From positions 1-64,000 of the forward strand of contig JAEXCS010000011.1 of NCBI GenBank assembly GCA_023402075.1: DNA of 64,000 nt, in the 5' to 3' direction. A model generated the notes under the pieces. It saw only the letters and a list, made by a program, of their open reading frames with translations, had not been told where the DNA came from and made no database searches. The position numbers and the translations under genes were made by a program. The first letter of the stretch is position 1; each line of letters begins with the position of its first letter. Shown here in pieces: positions 41,035 through 50,020 of the stretch. The DNA comes from Bacillota bacterium. GTDB lineage: Bacteria; Bacillota; Clostridia; Oscillospirales; Oscillospiraceae.

Positions 41035-42256
41035 AAAGCAGCGGCGGGCACTGCGGTGGTGGCAGACGGACGGTGAGAAATACGACGCGGTGATCTGCGA
41101 CGGGGCGGTTCGCAGCGGGAAGACCTTTTCCATGGGGTTATCCTTCTTTCTTTGGGCACAGAGCAGCTTTGACCAGCAGCAATTCGGTGTGTGCGGGAAA
41201 ACCATTCTCTCGCTGCGGCGAAATGTGCTGGGGGAAATTGTACCGGAGCTACGCAAGCTTGGGATGCAATGCACAGAAAAACGGTCGGAAAATCTGCTGG
41301 TGGTGCGCAGCGGGAAGCGGCGAAATCAATTTTATCTGTTTGGGGGAAAGGACGAGTCCAGCGCGGCGCTGATTCAGGGAAGCACCTTTGCGGGAGTATT
41401 ACTGGACGAGGCTGCACTGATGCCCCGCTCTTTTGTAGAGCAGGCCTGCGCACGATGCTCTGTGGCGGGGAGCAAGCTGTGGCTTGATTGCAACCCGGAA
41501 GGCCCCGGGCACTGGTTCTACCGGGAGTGGATTTGCAAGGCCAAGGAAAAGCGGGCGCTGTACCTTCATTTTACCATGGAGGACAATCCGGCGCTGTCGG
41601 CAGAGGTAAAGCGGCGGTATCGGAGCTGTTACAGCGGAATTTTCTACCGGAGGTTCGTGCTGGGGGAATGGGCTGCGGCGCAGGGGCTGGTTTACGACTT
41701 TTTTGACCGGGAGACATTTTGCCGGGACGCGCCGGAGGGAGAGGCGGAGCAATGGCGCATATCCGTGGACTATGGGACGGCAAACCCCGCGTCGTTTGGC
41801 CTGTGGGGCCAGTGGGACGGCGTGTGGTTTCGGGTGAAAGAATACTACTACAACTCCCGGGCGGAGGGACGGCAGAAGACCGACGCGGAGTATGTGGAGG
41901 ATTTACACAAGCTGGCGGGGAAACGGCGGATTGAAACAGTGGTGGTTGACCCGTCGGCGGCCAGCTTTATTGCGGCGCTGCGGCAGGCGGGATACGACGT
42001 TGAAAAAGCAAATAACGATGTGCTGGACGGCATCCGCACCACGGCGGACGCGCTGAGGAGCGGGAAAATCGTAATTTGCGGTATCTGCGAGGACTGTCTG
42101 CGGGAGATGGAGGCCTATTGCTGGGAATCTGGAGGCAAAGACGCACCGAAAAAGGAAAATGACCATGCCATGGACGATTTACGGTATTTTGCTATGAGCC
42201 TGACAAGGCCGCGAAGCGGCGGCTTTGCGGCCACATGGGTGGAGCGGAAAGCATAA
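41012..42256 (+). CDS. Phage terminase large subunit
   Basis: 414 aa, GTG start behind AGGAGGGG. ATPase: Walker A GAVRSGKT (31-38), Walker B FAGVLLDEAA (about 127-136), coupling motif LDCNPEGPGHWFY. RNase H-like nuclease: SVDYGTANP (first aspartate), VVVDPSAASF (second) and HAMDDLRYFAM (third). All catalytic acids appear intact, so DNA packaging activity is plausible. PBSX XtmB-like. Confidence 0.93.
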   Translation: MEAVRFSEKQRRALRWWQTDGEKYDAVICDGAVRSGKTFSMGLSFFLWAQSSFDQQQFGVCGKTILSLRRNVLGEIVPELRKLGMQCTEKRSENLLVVRSGKRRNQFYLFGGKDESSAALIQGSTFAGVLLDEAALMPRSFVEQACARCSVAGSKLWLDCNPEGPGHWFYREWICKAKEKRALYLHFTMEDNPALSAEVKRRYRSCYSGIFYRRFVLGEWAAAQGLVYDFFDRETFCRDAPEGEAEQWRISVDYGTANPASFGLWGQWDGVWFRVKEYYYNSRAEGRQKTDAEYVEDLHKLAGKRRIETVVVDPSAASFIAALRQAGYDVEKANNDVLDGIRTTADALRSGKIVICGICEDCLREMEAYCWESGGKDAPKKENDHAMDDLRYFAMSLTRPRSGGFAATWVERKA

Positions 42257-42275
42257 AAATGGGGGAGGAGCGAGG

Positions 42276-43439
42276 ATGAAATTCGGAAAGAGGAAACAGA
42301 CACCGGAGAAAACGGCGGCGGTGGTACAGCTGCGAAACGCGGAGCGGCATCCCTTTGGTGTGCTGGATGGGTATGTGCCTTTGCGGGGCGGGGAGCTGCG
42401 GCTGTATCGGGCGATTCGGGAGGGGATTCCGGTAGTGGACGCGGCGATTTACAAGCTGATTCGGATGACCGGAGGTGTGGATATAAAATGCACGGATGCG
42501 GCGGCACAAAGGGCGCTGCGGACGTTTTTGCGGACGGTGCCTACGGGGCGGGGGCAGCGGGGCATCAACGCGTTTTTAGAGTGCTATCTGGATTCGCTTT
42601 TGACTTGCGGTCGGGCCATTGGGGAAATTGTGACGGAGGGAAACGGACGGGAGATTGGGGCACTGCTGTGCGGACGGGCGGAGGATATTGAGATTTACGA
42701 GGGGGACAACCCGCTGGATTTTCAACTCTGCGGAGCGGATGAGCACGGGAGAATTGGGCCTCTGCCCCGGCAGGAGCTGCTGCTGTTTACCCCATTTAAT
42801 CCGGAGACGGAGCATCCCTACGGCGTATCACTTTTGCGGTCTATGCCGTTTTTGACGGATATTCTGATGAAGATTTACCACACGGTGGGGGTCAACTGGG
42901 AGCGGTGCGGCAATGTGCGTTTTGCCGTGACCTGCAAGCCCGGAGAAGACGGCCGGGGACAGGCCGAGGAGCGCAGCAGGCAATTGGCAGAAGAGTGGTC
43001 CGCCGCCATGCAGGACGCGAAAAGCGGCCGTGTGCGGGATTTTGTGGCGGTGGGCGATGTGGAGATCAAGGCCATCGGCGCAGACGAGCAGATGCTGGAC
43101 AGCGAGGTGCCAGTGCGCCAGATATTGGAGCAGATTGTGGCCAAGACGGGAATCCCCCCGTTTATGCTGGGGCTGAGCTGGAATTCCACCGAACGGATGA
43201 GCGCTCAGCAGGCCGACATGCTGACCACGGAAATTGCTGCCATCCGGCGGACACTGAATCCCGCCGTGGAGCGGATTTGCAGCCTGTGGCTGCGGATGCA
43301 CGGGTACGGGTGCGGCTTTGAGATAGTGTGGGAGGATGTGAATTTGCAGGACGAGGTGGAGGATGCACGGGCGGCACTGTATCTGGAGCAGGCCCGGAAG
43401 CTAAGAATTGAGAATGACGCGGCGGAAAAACAGGCGTAA
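42276..43439 (+). CDS. Phage portal protein
   Basis: 387 aa from the ATG at 42276 behind GGGGGAGGAG. Portal-type pattern: YRAIREGIPVVDAAIYKLIR early, PYGVSLLRSMPFLTDILMK in the middle, FMLGLSWNSTERMSAQQAD and a helical C-terminus. It forms the dodecameric DNA gate and the tail attachment site. Confidence 0.85.
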   Translation: MKFGKRKQTPEKTAAVVQLRNAERHPFGVLDGYVPLRGGELRLYRAIREGIPVVDAAIYKLIRMTGGVDIKCTDAAAQRALRTFLRTVPTGRGQRGINAFLECYLDSLLTCGRAIGEIVTEGNGREIGALLCGRAEDIEIYEGDNPLDFQLCGADEHGRIGPLPRQELLLFTPFNPETEHPYGVSLLRSMPFLTDILMKIYHTVGVNWERCGNVRFAVTCKPGEDGRGQAEERSRQLAEEWSAAMQDAKSGRVRDFVAVGDVEIKAIGADEQMLDSEVPVRQILEQIVAKTGIPPFMLGLSWNSTERMSAQQADMLTTEIAAIRRTLNPAVERICSLWLRMHGYGCGFEIVWEDVNLQDEVEDARAALYLEQARKLRIENDAAEKQA

Positions 43440-43484
43440 TGCGGCGGGCGCTGCGCTTACAAAATAGTTGAAGGGGGAGAGAAA

Positions 43485-44408
43485 ATGGACGTGCGAAAGG
43501 ATGCCGGAACGGCGGAACGGTGGGCGGCCGGAAAGGACGACATAGGTTTGATTAACCGCTTTTCCAAGGGGACACTGACGGCAGAACAGGTATACACCTT
43601 TGCTGTGCGGCTGTGCGACAACGAGGTGGACCGGGATTTTGAGCGGTTTGACGAGGCGGCGCTGAACGCGCTGGGAGATTTGTTCGTGGGGAAAAGCGGC
43701 GTGTTTGACCACCAATGGTCCGCGCTGGGACAGACCGCCCGGATTTACCGGACGGAGCTGGTGCACGAGTCGGGCCGCAGTACGGCGGCGGGAGACGGAT
43801 ATTGCTATCTCAAGGCATGGGCCTATTTGATGAAGACGGAGAAAAACGCAGACCTGATTGCCGAAATTGAGGGCGGCATCAAAAAAGAGGTATCCGTTGG
43901 GTGCGCGGTGGGGCGGAGCGTTTGCTCCGTATGCGGCGAGGAAAGCGGAAGCTGCCAGCATCAGAAGGGGCAGAGCTATGGCGGGAAGCTGTGCTACGTG
44001 GAGCTGCGGGAGCCAAAGGACGCTTATGAGTGGTCCTTCGTGGCGGTGCCGGCCCAGAGAGAGGCGGGCGTGATGAAGCGCTTTGGAGGTCAGTCGGGTG
44101 CGGAGCTGGAGCAGTATGTGGGGCAGCGGAAGGAATTCCGGGAGGCTTGGGACACCCTGCGCAAGCAGGCGGAGTTGGGTCGGAATTATCTTTCCGGGCT
44201 GCGTCAGGAGGTGGTGCGGCTGGCACTGGTGAGCGACGAGGCCTTGGACGGGGCGATATTTCAGTCCATTGCGGATAAGCTGGAGGAGCTAGAGCTGCTT
44301 GAACTGAAAAGGGCCTATGAGGCCAGGGCGGAAAAGGTGTTTTCCGTGCAGCTTCGTCGGGTGGACCAGGGCGCGGAGCTGAGAGACGGGGAGCTGTTTC
44401 GGGTGTGA
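43485..44408 (+). CDS. Prohead protease/scaffold-like protein (XkdF-like)
   Basis: 307 aa. An N-terminal protease-like part (about 20-200) has FDHQWSALGQTARIYRTEL (candidate histidine), EVSVGCAV (candidate serine), a Cys-rich insert with CSVCGEESGSCQHQKG that may bind zinc, and EWSFVAVPAQREAGVMK, a common prohead-protease ending. A helical C-terminal part (about 215-307) resembles a scaffold. Position between portal and capsid fits. Confidence 0.72.
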   Translation: MDVRKDAGTAERWAAGKDDIGLINRFSKGTLTAEQVYTFAVRLCDNEVDRDFERFDEAALNALGDLFVGKSGVFDHQWSALGQTARIYRTELVHESGRSTAAGDGYCYLKAWAYLMKTEKNADLIAEIEGGIKKEVSVGCAVGRSVCSVCGEESGSCQHQKGQSYGGKLCYVELREPKDAYEWSFVAVPAQREAGVMKRFGGQSGAELEQYVGQRKEFREAWDTLRKQAELGRNYLSGLRQEVVRLALVSDEALDGAIFQSIADKLEELELLELKRAYEARAEKVFSVQLRRVDQGAELRDGELFRV

Positions 44409-44504
44409 CGCGCCCCACACTGCATTGGGAAAAAGCCGGGAAGCAATTGCGACAGGGCAGCTTTCTGGTGCTTTCAGAGAAGATAAATTTTGAGGAGGAG
44501 CACG

Positions 44505-44849
44505 ATGAACATTTCTTTTGAGGGAATCGGACAGTGGGCGGCAACGTTTTCCTGCGCTGATGTGCGGGAAGGTGAGCTGGTGAAGGTCAGCGGGAACGGA
44601 GCCGTTGGCCCCTGCGGCGAAGGGGAGAGTTTTTGCGGGCAGGTGATTTCCATGGGCAAGGGCGGCGACGCCTGCGCAGTGCAGCTTGGCGGGTTTGTCA
44701 CTGCCGGTTTCACAGGGAACGCGCCGGGGTTGGGCTGGTGCGGCCTGAGCGGTGACGGGGACGGCGGCGTAAAGACGGACCCGGAGGGACGGAAGTATCT
44801 GGTGGCAGAGGTGGATGCGGATGCAAGTACCGCCACATTTGCACTTTAA
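44505..44849 (+). CDS. Probable capsid decoration protein
   Basis: 114 aa from the ATG at 44505 behind GAGGAGGAG. Glycine-rich, beta-rich sequence (ADVREGELVKVSGNGAVGPC) like the DUF2190/head-stabilising proteins that precede capsid genes in Firmicute phages. Assignment is mainly by position and size. Confidence 0.6.
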   Translation: MNISFEGIGQWAATFSCADVREGELVKVSGNGAVGPCGEGESFCGQVISMGKGGDACAVQLGGFVTAGFTGNAPGLGWCGLSGDGDGGVKTDPEGRKYLVAEVDADASTATFAL

Positions 44850-44864
44850 GAAGGAGGAAGAAAT

Positions 44865-45896
44865 ATGGCTTATCATTACGAGAACATCAAGCTGGAAAAG
44901 GGCATGTACAACAGGGCGGGGAGCAGCTTTTCCCAAACGCTGGAGGAGTTGGACCCCAGTGAAAATTACAGGGGGACCCCGGCGGAGGGGCTGGACGCGT
45001 TTCAGCGCCAGCTCAAGCGCTTTGACATCAAGGTAAAGGGCGCGGGCAGCGACATGGTGGAAAAATTCTTCAAGACCAGCGACTCCGCCGTACTGTTCCC
45101 CGAGTTTGTCTCCCGGGTGGTGCGCCAGGGGATGGAGGAGGAGAGCATTCTGCCCTCCATTACTGCCACGGTGACGAATTTCGAGGGGATGGACTATCGC
45201 TCCATTGCATCCGTACCCACGGAGAAGGAAAAAGAACTCAAGCGTGTGGAGGAGGGGGGCGCGATTCCCGCCACCACCATTCGGACGCAGGAAAATCTGG
45301 TGCGGCTGCACAAGCGGGGCAGAATGCTGGTGGCCTCTTATGAGGCCATCCGATTCCAGCGGCTGGATCTGTTCTCTGTGACGCTGCGTCAGATTGGCGC
45401 TTACATCGGCAGAATGCATTTGCAGGATGCCATCCGTGTACTGTGCGACGGCGACGGAAACAAAAATCCGGCGAAAACTTACAGCATTGGCACAGCGCCT
45501 ATTTCCGGAACCAAGGGGACGCTGAGCTATGACGCGCTGCTGGAATTCTGGAGCCAGTTTGATCCCTACACCATGAACACCATTTTGGTGGGCGGCGACG
45601 TGATGCTGAAGCTTTTAAAGCTGAGCGAGTTCCAGAATCCCCTGACGGGCCTGAATTTTCAGGGAACCGGAACGCTGACCACTCCGCTTGGCGCAACGCT
45701 GCTGAGAACCAGCGCCATGCCCGCAGGTAAGCTGATTGGTCTTGACAAGGGCTATGCGTTGGAGCAGATTTGCGCCGGAGACGTTTTGGTGGAATATGAC
45801 AAGCTGATTGACCGGCAGATGGAGCGGGCGGCCATTACCTCCATCTCCGGATTTGCAAAGTTGTTTGCCGAGGCAAGCCGGGTACTGGAGATCTGA
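44865..45896 (+). CDS. Phage major capsid protein
   Basis: 343 aa behind AAGGAGGAAG. An HK97-type capsid is inferred: an N-terminal helical arm, then TATVTNFEGMDYRSIASVPT, RLHKRGRMLVASYEAIRF and a C-terminal beta-rich domain ending with ITSISGFAKLFAEASRVLEI. Length and position are as expected. Family relation to XkdG-like capsids is likely. Confidence 0.82.
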   Translation: MAYHYENIKLEKGMYNRAGSSFSQTLEELDPSENYRGTPAEGLDAFQRQLKRFDIKVKGAGSDMVEKFFKTSDSAVLFPEFVSRVVRQGMEEESILPSITATVTNFEGMDYRSIASVPTEKEKELKRVEEGGAIPATTIRTQENLVRLHKRGRMLVASYEAIRFQRLDLFSVTLRQIGAYIGRMHLQDAIRVLCDGDGNKNPAKTYSIGTAPISGTKGTLSYDALLEFWSQFDPYTMNTILVGGDVMLKLLKLSEFQNPLTGLNFQGTGTLTTPLGATLLRTSAMPAGKLIGLDKGYALEQICAGDVLVEYDKLIDRQMERAAITSISGFAKLFAEASRVLEI

Positions 45897-45937
45897 TAAA
45901 CTCCAGCGCGCAAGCGGCGCAGAAGGGAGACACGAGA

Positions 45938-46285
45938 ATGCAGGAGGAGATTTTAACGCTGGCGAGGACCCTCTCCGGTGCAGGAGAGGATGAGGAAACG
46001 GCGCTGGCGCTGCTGTGCGGCGCGGCTGAAAAGGAGTGGGCAGGGAGACTCCGAAAGGGCGTAGAGCCGGAGGAATGCCGGGAGGCATTCCTCTGTGCGG
46101 CGGCACTGGTTGCAGCGGCGGGTCTGTCGGCGGGCCGGGGCGGACTGCGGTTTACGGCGGGGGATGTGTCCGTGACGGAACCGGAGGGCTGCAAGGGTGC
46201 TGAGACAATGCGCCGGGAAGCGGAACGGCTGATGGAGCCTTATGTGACGACGGCGGAGTTTTGCTTTCGGGGGGTGCGGGGATGA
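45938..46285 (+). CDS. Head-tail connector protein
   Basis: 115 aa, helical and acidic (LARTLSGAGEDEETALALLC) like the gp6/gp15-type adaptor that docks on the portal. Located directly after the capsid gene. No strong motif; call by position, size and composition. Overlaps the next gene by four bases. Confidence 0.6.
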   Translation: MQEEILTLARTLSGAGEDEETALALLCGAAEKEWAGRLRKGVEPEECREAFLCAAALVAAAGLSAGRGGLRFTAGDVSVTEPEGCKGAETMRREAERLMEPYVTTAEFCFRGVRG

Positions 46286-46590
46286 CGGGACGGTTGGACC
46301 GCATCTTCCGAAAATACGGACAGGATGTAACGGTGAACGGTGAGGCGGCGCGGGCGTTTTTTCAGCCCGCGAGAGAAATGGAAAAGGTTGCGCCGTTTGC
46401 AGTGACTTCTCTGGGGATGGCGGACGACCGGCGGTGGACCTACCTTGGCAGAATGGAAGTAAGGCTGGGGGAGCGTGTGGAATTTCAGGGACAGGCCTAC
46501 ACGGTGCGCAACTGCGAGGAAATACGACTGGGGAAGGAAAACGTCTGCTGGTGGGCCGTTTTGACGGAGCAAAGAAAGGCGGCGGAATGA
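46282..46590 (+). CDS. Head closure protein
   Basis: 102 aa from the ATG at 46282. A beta-rich short protein (DRIFRKYGQDVTVNG, then RVEFQGQAYTVRNCEEIRLG) matching the general pattern of SPP1 gp16/XkdH-type stoppers that seal the head. Overlaps both neighbours. Confidence 0.6.
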   Translation: MTGRLDRIFRKYGQDVTVNGEAARAFFQPAREMEKVAPFAVTSLGMADDRRWTYLGRMEVRLGERVEFQGQAYTVRNCEEIRLGKENVCWWAVLTEQRKAAE

Positions 46591-47078
46591 ACGGACTGAA
46601 TCAGGTGCGGGATGCGGTGATTAACGTGCTGAAAGGCGCGGGGCTTGCGGCAATATCCGCCTATGAGGGTGCGGCAAGGGAGTATGATGGGCCGGTGGCC
46701 TCCGTGGACGTGGCGGCGGCAGCGGGAAAGTCTGTGGGGCTGAGCGGATATCTCGGCGAGAAGCGGGATGAAAAAACGGGGAGCGTCCGGGAGCTGTATG
46801 GAGTGCAGATGGATGTAACAATTTCCATTGGCGTGCGGGCAGCAAAAGCAGGGGACTGCGAGACGGCAATGGAGGTTGCCGCCGGTGCGTTGCTGGAAAA
46901 GCTGCCTTCAGGGCTGAAGCTGGAGAAAATGAGCTGGAACGGCATCGCGTGGGACAAAGCCACGGGAATGTTTTTACGGAAGGGGAGCGCGGCTTGCAGG
47001 GCTGTGTTTCTGGCGGAGGACCCCGGCGATACGGGGACTTTTCTGGACTTTATTCTGAAAGGGACGATTAAAAAATGA
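46587..47078 (+). CDS. Tail terminator/tail completion-like protein
   Basis: 163 aa from the ATG at 46587; the longer frame upstream is a shadow. It starts MNGLNQVRDAVINVLKGAGL and contains DVTISIGVRAAKAGDCETAM, then WNGIAWDKATGMFLRKGSA, resembling XkdI/XkdJ-like tail completion proteins that cap the tube at the head end. Position immediately before the sheath gene supports this. Confidence 0.6.
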   Translation: MNGLNQVRDAVINVLKGAGLAAISAYEGAAREYDGPVASVDVAAAAGKSVGLSGYLGEKRDEKTGSVRELYGVQMDVTISIGVRAAKAGDCETAMEVAAGALLEKLPSGLKLEKMSWNGIAWDKATGMFLRKGSAACRAVFLAEDPGDTGTFLDFILKGTIKK

Positions 47079-48139
47079 ATATGACGAAGCATGAGCGGCC
47101 GGGGGTGTATTCCTCCTATGACGCGTCCTCCGTGGTGTCTGCCGGGAGCGGGGCCAAGACTGTGGGCGTGGCGGCCAGAGCGGCCAAAGGCGAGGTGGGC
47201 GCGGTGGTGACGCTGACGGGGTATACCGAGAGCATAAACGCTTTTGGCGAGGACGCGGGCGCGGCGGGAATGAGCGCGATTCTGCGGCTGCTGTTTTTAA
47301 ACGGTGTGTCTAAGGTGGTTGCAGTCCGGGTGGCGGACGATGGCGCGGTTTCAGACTATGAGACAGGCTTTGAAGTGCTGGGCGGTGCGGAGGATGTGCG
47401 CATTATGGTGTGCGACAGCACGGATGCTGAGGTCCATCAGGCGCTTCGCACGGCGGTGGAAACGCTGTCTGCGGGACGCAGAGAGCGAATTGCGGTGGTG
47501 GGAGCCGTTGGTGCATCGGTGGCGGAGCTGACGGCTCACGCGGCGGAGCTGAACAGCGAGCGGATGGTACTGACAGGCCCGGACGGCATTGTTGGAGAAG
47601 AGACACCCGCGGGGGTGCTGTGTGCGGCAGCGCTGGCTGGCGCCATGGCAGGGGGAAGCGACCCGGCGGCCCCGCTGAACGGGGCGGCACTGTATGGCTT
47701 GAACGGATTGAGCACAGTTTATGGTGACAACGATATTGACGTACTGGTGCGGGGCGGCGTGACGCCGCTGGAAAGCGTGGCGGGAGTAATTTCTCCTGTG
47801 CGGTGCGTGACAACCAGAACCACTACGGATGGGGCGGCGGATGCCACATGGCGGGAGCTTGGAACCATCCGGATTGTGGATGACGTGATTCCGGCGGTGA
47901 GGTCTTCACTGCGCAGTAAATTCTCCCGCGTCAAAAATACGGCGCAGAATCGGGGAGCTATCCGGTCGCAGGTGATTGTGGAGCTGGAAAAAAAGCTGGC
48001 GGCAGAGATTATCGACAGCTACGGCGAGGTAAAGGTGAGCGTATCGGCGGACGACCCCACCGCATGCCTTGTGGAATTCAGTTTTGCGGTGGCCCATGGG
48101 CTGAACCAGATTTACCTGACTGCCCATATTACGGTGTGA
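47075..48139 (+). CDS. Contractile tail sheath protein (XkdK-like)
   Basis: 354 aa, somewhat short for a sheath. The N-terminus has the family-typical ERPGVYSSYD and GAKTVGVAARAAKGEVG. The C-terminal half contains the conserved sheath region with TWRELGTIRIVDDVIPAVRS, SKFSRVKNTAQNRGAIRSQV, and a final VAHGLNQIYLTAHITV. It proves that the particle, if made, has a contractile (myovirus-type) tail. Confidence 0.9.
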   Translation: MNMTKHERPGVYSSYDASSVVSAGSGAKTVGVAARAAKGEVGAVVTLTGYTESINAFGEDAGAAGMSAILRLLFLNGVSKVVAVRVADDGAVSDYETGFEVLGGAEDVRIMVCDSTDAEVHQALRTAVETLSAGRRERIAVVGAVGASVAELTAHAAELNSERMVLTGPDGIVGEETPAGVLCAAALAGAMAGGSDPAAPLNGAALYGLNGLSTVYGDNDIDVLVRGGVTPLESVAGVISPVRCVTTRTTTDGAADATWRELGTIRIVDDVIPAVRSSLRSKFSRVKNTAQNRGAIRSQVIVELEKKLAAEIIDSYGEVKVSVSADDPTACLVEFSFAVAHGLNQIYLTAHITV

Positions 48140-48172
48140 GCGGAAAACAAATTTTAAAAAGGAGTGAGAGCC

Positions 48173-48562
48173 ATGGAGGTTATGGGATTTCCTACCAGCG
48201 CAGACATCTATTTGGAGCTGAACGGAAAAAAAGTGGCGGTGGTGCAAAGCTACACCGCCAAGGCCAGCAAGACCAGCAAAAATGTGGAGGCTTTTGGCGA
48301 GCGGGAGCCGGTGGGTACCATCGGGGGACAGAGCAAATACACGCTGGAGCTGACAAGACTGTACGCCACCGACGACGCAATTTCCGACGGAATCAATTTT
48401 TACGAGCTTAGCGATTTTTCGCTGGTGATTTGCAAGCCGGATCGGAAGATCATCTATTCGGGCTGCCAATGGAGCACGATCTCCGAGCAGGGCGAGCTGG
48501 ACGCCATGGTGGCAGAAAAAATCACCGTTGTGGCTTCCCGGCGCATTGAGACGACGGCATGA
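48173..48562 (+). CDS. Tail tube protein (XkdM-like)
   Basis: 129 aa from the ATG at 48173 behind AAAGGAG. Beta-rich: FPTSADIYLELNGKKVAVVQ, then YTLELTRLYATDDAI and SDFSLVICKPDRKIIYSGC, with the typical order of a tube monomer. Directly follows the sheath as in PBSX and other contractile systems. Confidence 0.82.
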   Translation: MEVMGFPTSADIYLELNGKKVAVVQSYTAKASKTSKNVEAFGEREPVGTIGGQSKYTLELTRLYATDDAISDGINFYELSDFSLVICKPDRKIIYSGCQWSTISEQGELDAMVAEKITVVASRRIETTA

Positions 48563-48873
48563 AAACGGCACCCGACAGACTGACACCGCTTCCTGCGGGA
48601 CGGCTGCTGTGCATTTGGCGGGAGGTGGCCGCACAGGAGGACAACGAGACGGTACGGGGGCTTTTATGCAACGCGAGGGTATTGGCGGAAAGCTGTTTTC
48701 TTGGAGAAGCGCCGCTGTTTGAAAGCGCGGAGGCGGTGCTGGAGGAGCTGACGGCGGGAGAGATGGAAACGCTTGTAAGGCATCTGGCGGGGGCAAAAAT
48801 TGCGGTTCCAGCCGGGGTGAATGCCGGATTTGACCTGGAGCGGTTCCGCGCCATGCGGGAGGAACGGGCATGA
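48559..48873 (+). CDS. Tail assembly chaperone-like protein
   Basis: 104 aa, overlapping tube and next gene by four bases each. Helical, ending FDLERFRAMREERA. It occupies the XkdN/gpE chaperone slot between tube and tape measure. No clear programmed frameshift site was seen. Confidence 0.5.
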   Translation: MKTAPDRLTPLPAGRLLCIWREVAAQEDNETVRGLLCNARVLAESCFLGEAPLFESAEAVLEELTAGEMETLVRHLAGAKIAVPAGVNAGFDLERFRAMREERA

Positions 48874-49424
48874 ACTACATCGAAGAGACGCTGCGGCGGC
48901 AGGCGGCGGCATTTGCCGTTTTGCTGAGCGGAGGGCAGAGTCTCGGAGAAGACGCGGAAAAGTGGACGGGGGACAGCAGGGATGCGGGGATGCAGAGCAA
49001 CAACGGGAAGGGTGCTCTTCGCGTCCTTCCCCAACATCTTCTTCCTCCAACCCACCTCCGCACCAAAGAGCCGGGACGGGGACAGCGTTTCCCGGGAGAA
49101 ATGGAAGAATGGAATCAAGTGCTGGCAAGGCAGGGAAAAGGACGGCTTTATCAGGTGACGGGGACACAGGAACCAATGGCTGCGGAGAATTTTCCGGCGC
49201 GGAGCATTCCGGAAAAATTTATAAAAAAGAGTCTTGGCGGCGTGGAGACAGAGTCAGGCTTTGGAGACACAGGGGGTCGTTGGTTTAGAGATACTTTTTC
49301 CGCGAGAGAAGAAGATGACCCCCAAACCGTGCTGGTGATGGACGGGGGCGTATCCGCCGGGGAGCTGTCCCGGACATTTCAGCGGGATGCAAGGCGGTAT
49401 GACGGCGGATATCCGCTGTATTGA
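48870..49424 (+). CDS. Protein of 184 aa at the tape-measure position
   Basis: It starts MNYIEETLRRQAAAFAVLLSG, a helical, mildly hydrophobic segment. The middle is low-complexity, polar and proline-rich, and the end is MDGGVSAGELSRTFQRDARRYD. No large tape-measure gene exists: this is the only coding space between the chaperone-like gene and the LysM baseplate gene. It may be a much shortened tape measure or a different protein. No family recognised. Confidence 0.6.
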   Translation: MNYIEETLRRQAAAFAVLLSGGQSLGEDAEKWTGDSRDAGMQSNNGKGALRVLPQHLLPPTHLRTKEPGRGQRFPGEMEEWNQVLARQGKGRLYQVTGTQEPMAAENFPARSIPEKFIKKSLGGVETESGFGDTGGRWFRDTFSAREEDDPQTVLVMDGGVSAGELSRTFQRDARRYDGGYPLY

Positions 49425-49444
49425 GACAGGAGAGGTGAGATGGC

Positions 49445-50020
49445 GTGGAACTGACGCCGATGCGGTATAAGGGATATGTGTGGCCCCACAATCCGGAGAC
49501 ATATTCCGTTACATGGCAGAAAAAGATTGCGGTGCACAAGGTGCCCTTCGGGCGGTACTGCATGCAGGAGTTGGGGCCGGGGCATCGGGTGATGCGGGGA
49601 CAGGGGGCGTTTATGGGAGCAAACGCCTATCAGGAATTTCAAAAGCTGGCGGCTGTGTTTGAGCAGGATGGGTCGGGGCTGCTGGTGCATCCCGTGTGGC
49701 AGGCGGCGGAGGCGTATTTTGTGTCTTTGCAGCTAACGGAAGAGCCGCAGCCGGATTTCGTGGGATACGCATTTGAGTTTTGGGAGGACAGCCGGCAGAG
49801 CACGTCCCTTACGGCAGCGGTTACGGCCGCCAAGAATACCGAGACGGCGAGCACTGGAAAGAGCGCGGACTCCGCCGTATGGTACACAGTGAAAAAGGGA
49901 GACACACTGTGGGGGATTGCAAAGCGATACGGCGTTACGCTTCAGAGCCTGATTGCGGCAAATCCCCAGATTAAAAATCCAAACCTTATTTACGCGGGAA
50001 ATCAGGTGCGGGTGAAATGA
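49445..50020 (+). CDS. LysM baseplate protein (XkdP-like)
   Basis: 191 aa, GTG start. The N-terminal part MRYKGYVWPHNPETYSVTW resembles the DNA-circularisation N-terminal or gp53 baseplate domain. A Thr/Ala linker follows, and a C-terminal LysM domain (about 143-190) contains WYTVKKGDTLWGIAKRYGVT. In contractile phages this protein links hub and tube. Overlaps the hub gene by four bases. Confidence 0.82.
   Translation: MELTPMRYKGYVWPHNPETYSVTWQKKIAVHKVPFGRYCMQELGPGHRVMRGQGAFMGANAYQEFQKLAAVFEQDGSGLLVHPVWQAAEAYFVSLQLTEEPQPDFVGYAFEFWEDSRQSTSLTAAVTAAKNTETASTGKSADSAVWYTVKKGDTLWGIAKRYGVTLQSLIAANPQIKNPNLIYAGNQVRVK

Noticed and set aside
43905..43975. Cysteine-rich stretch in the prohead protease-like protein as a separate zinc-finger gene
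   Set aside because: It is in frame inside the 307-aa protein with no start or ribosome-binding site of its own; treated as an insert.
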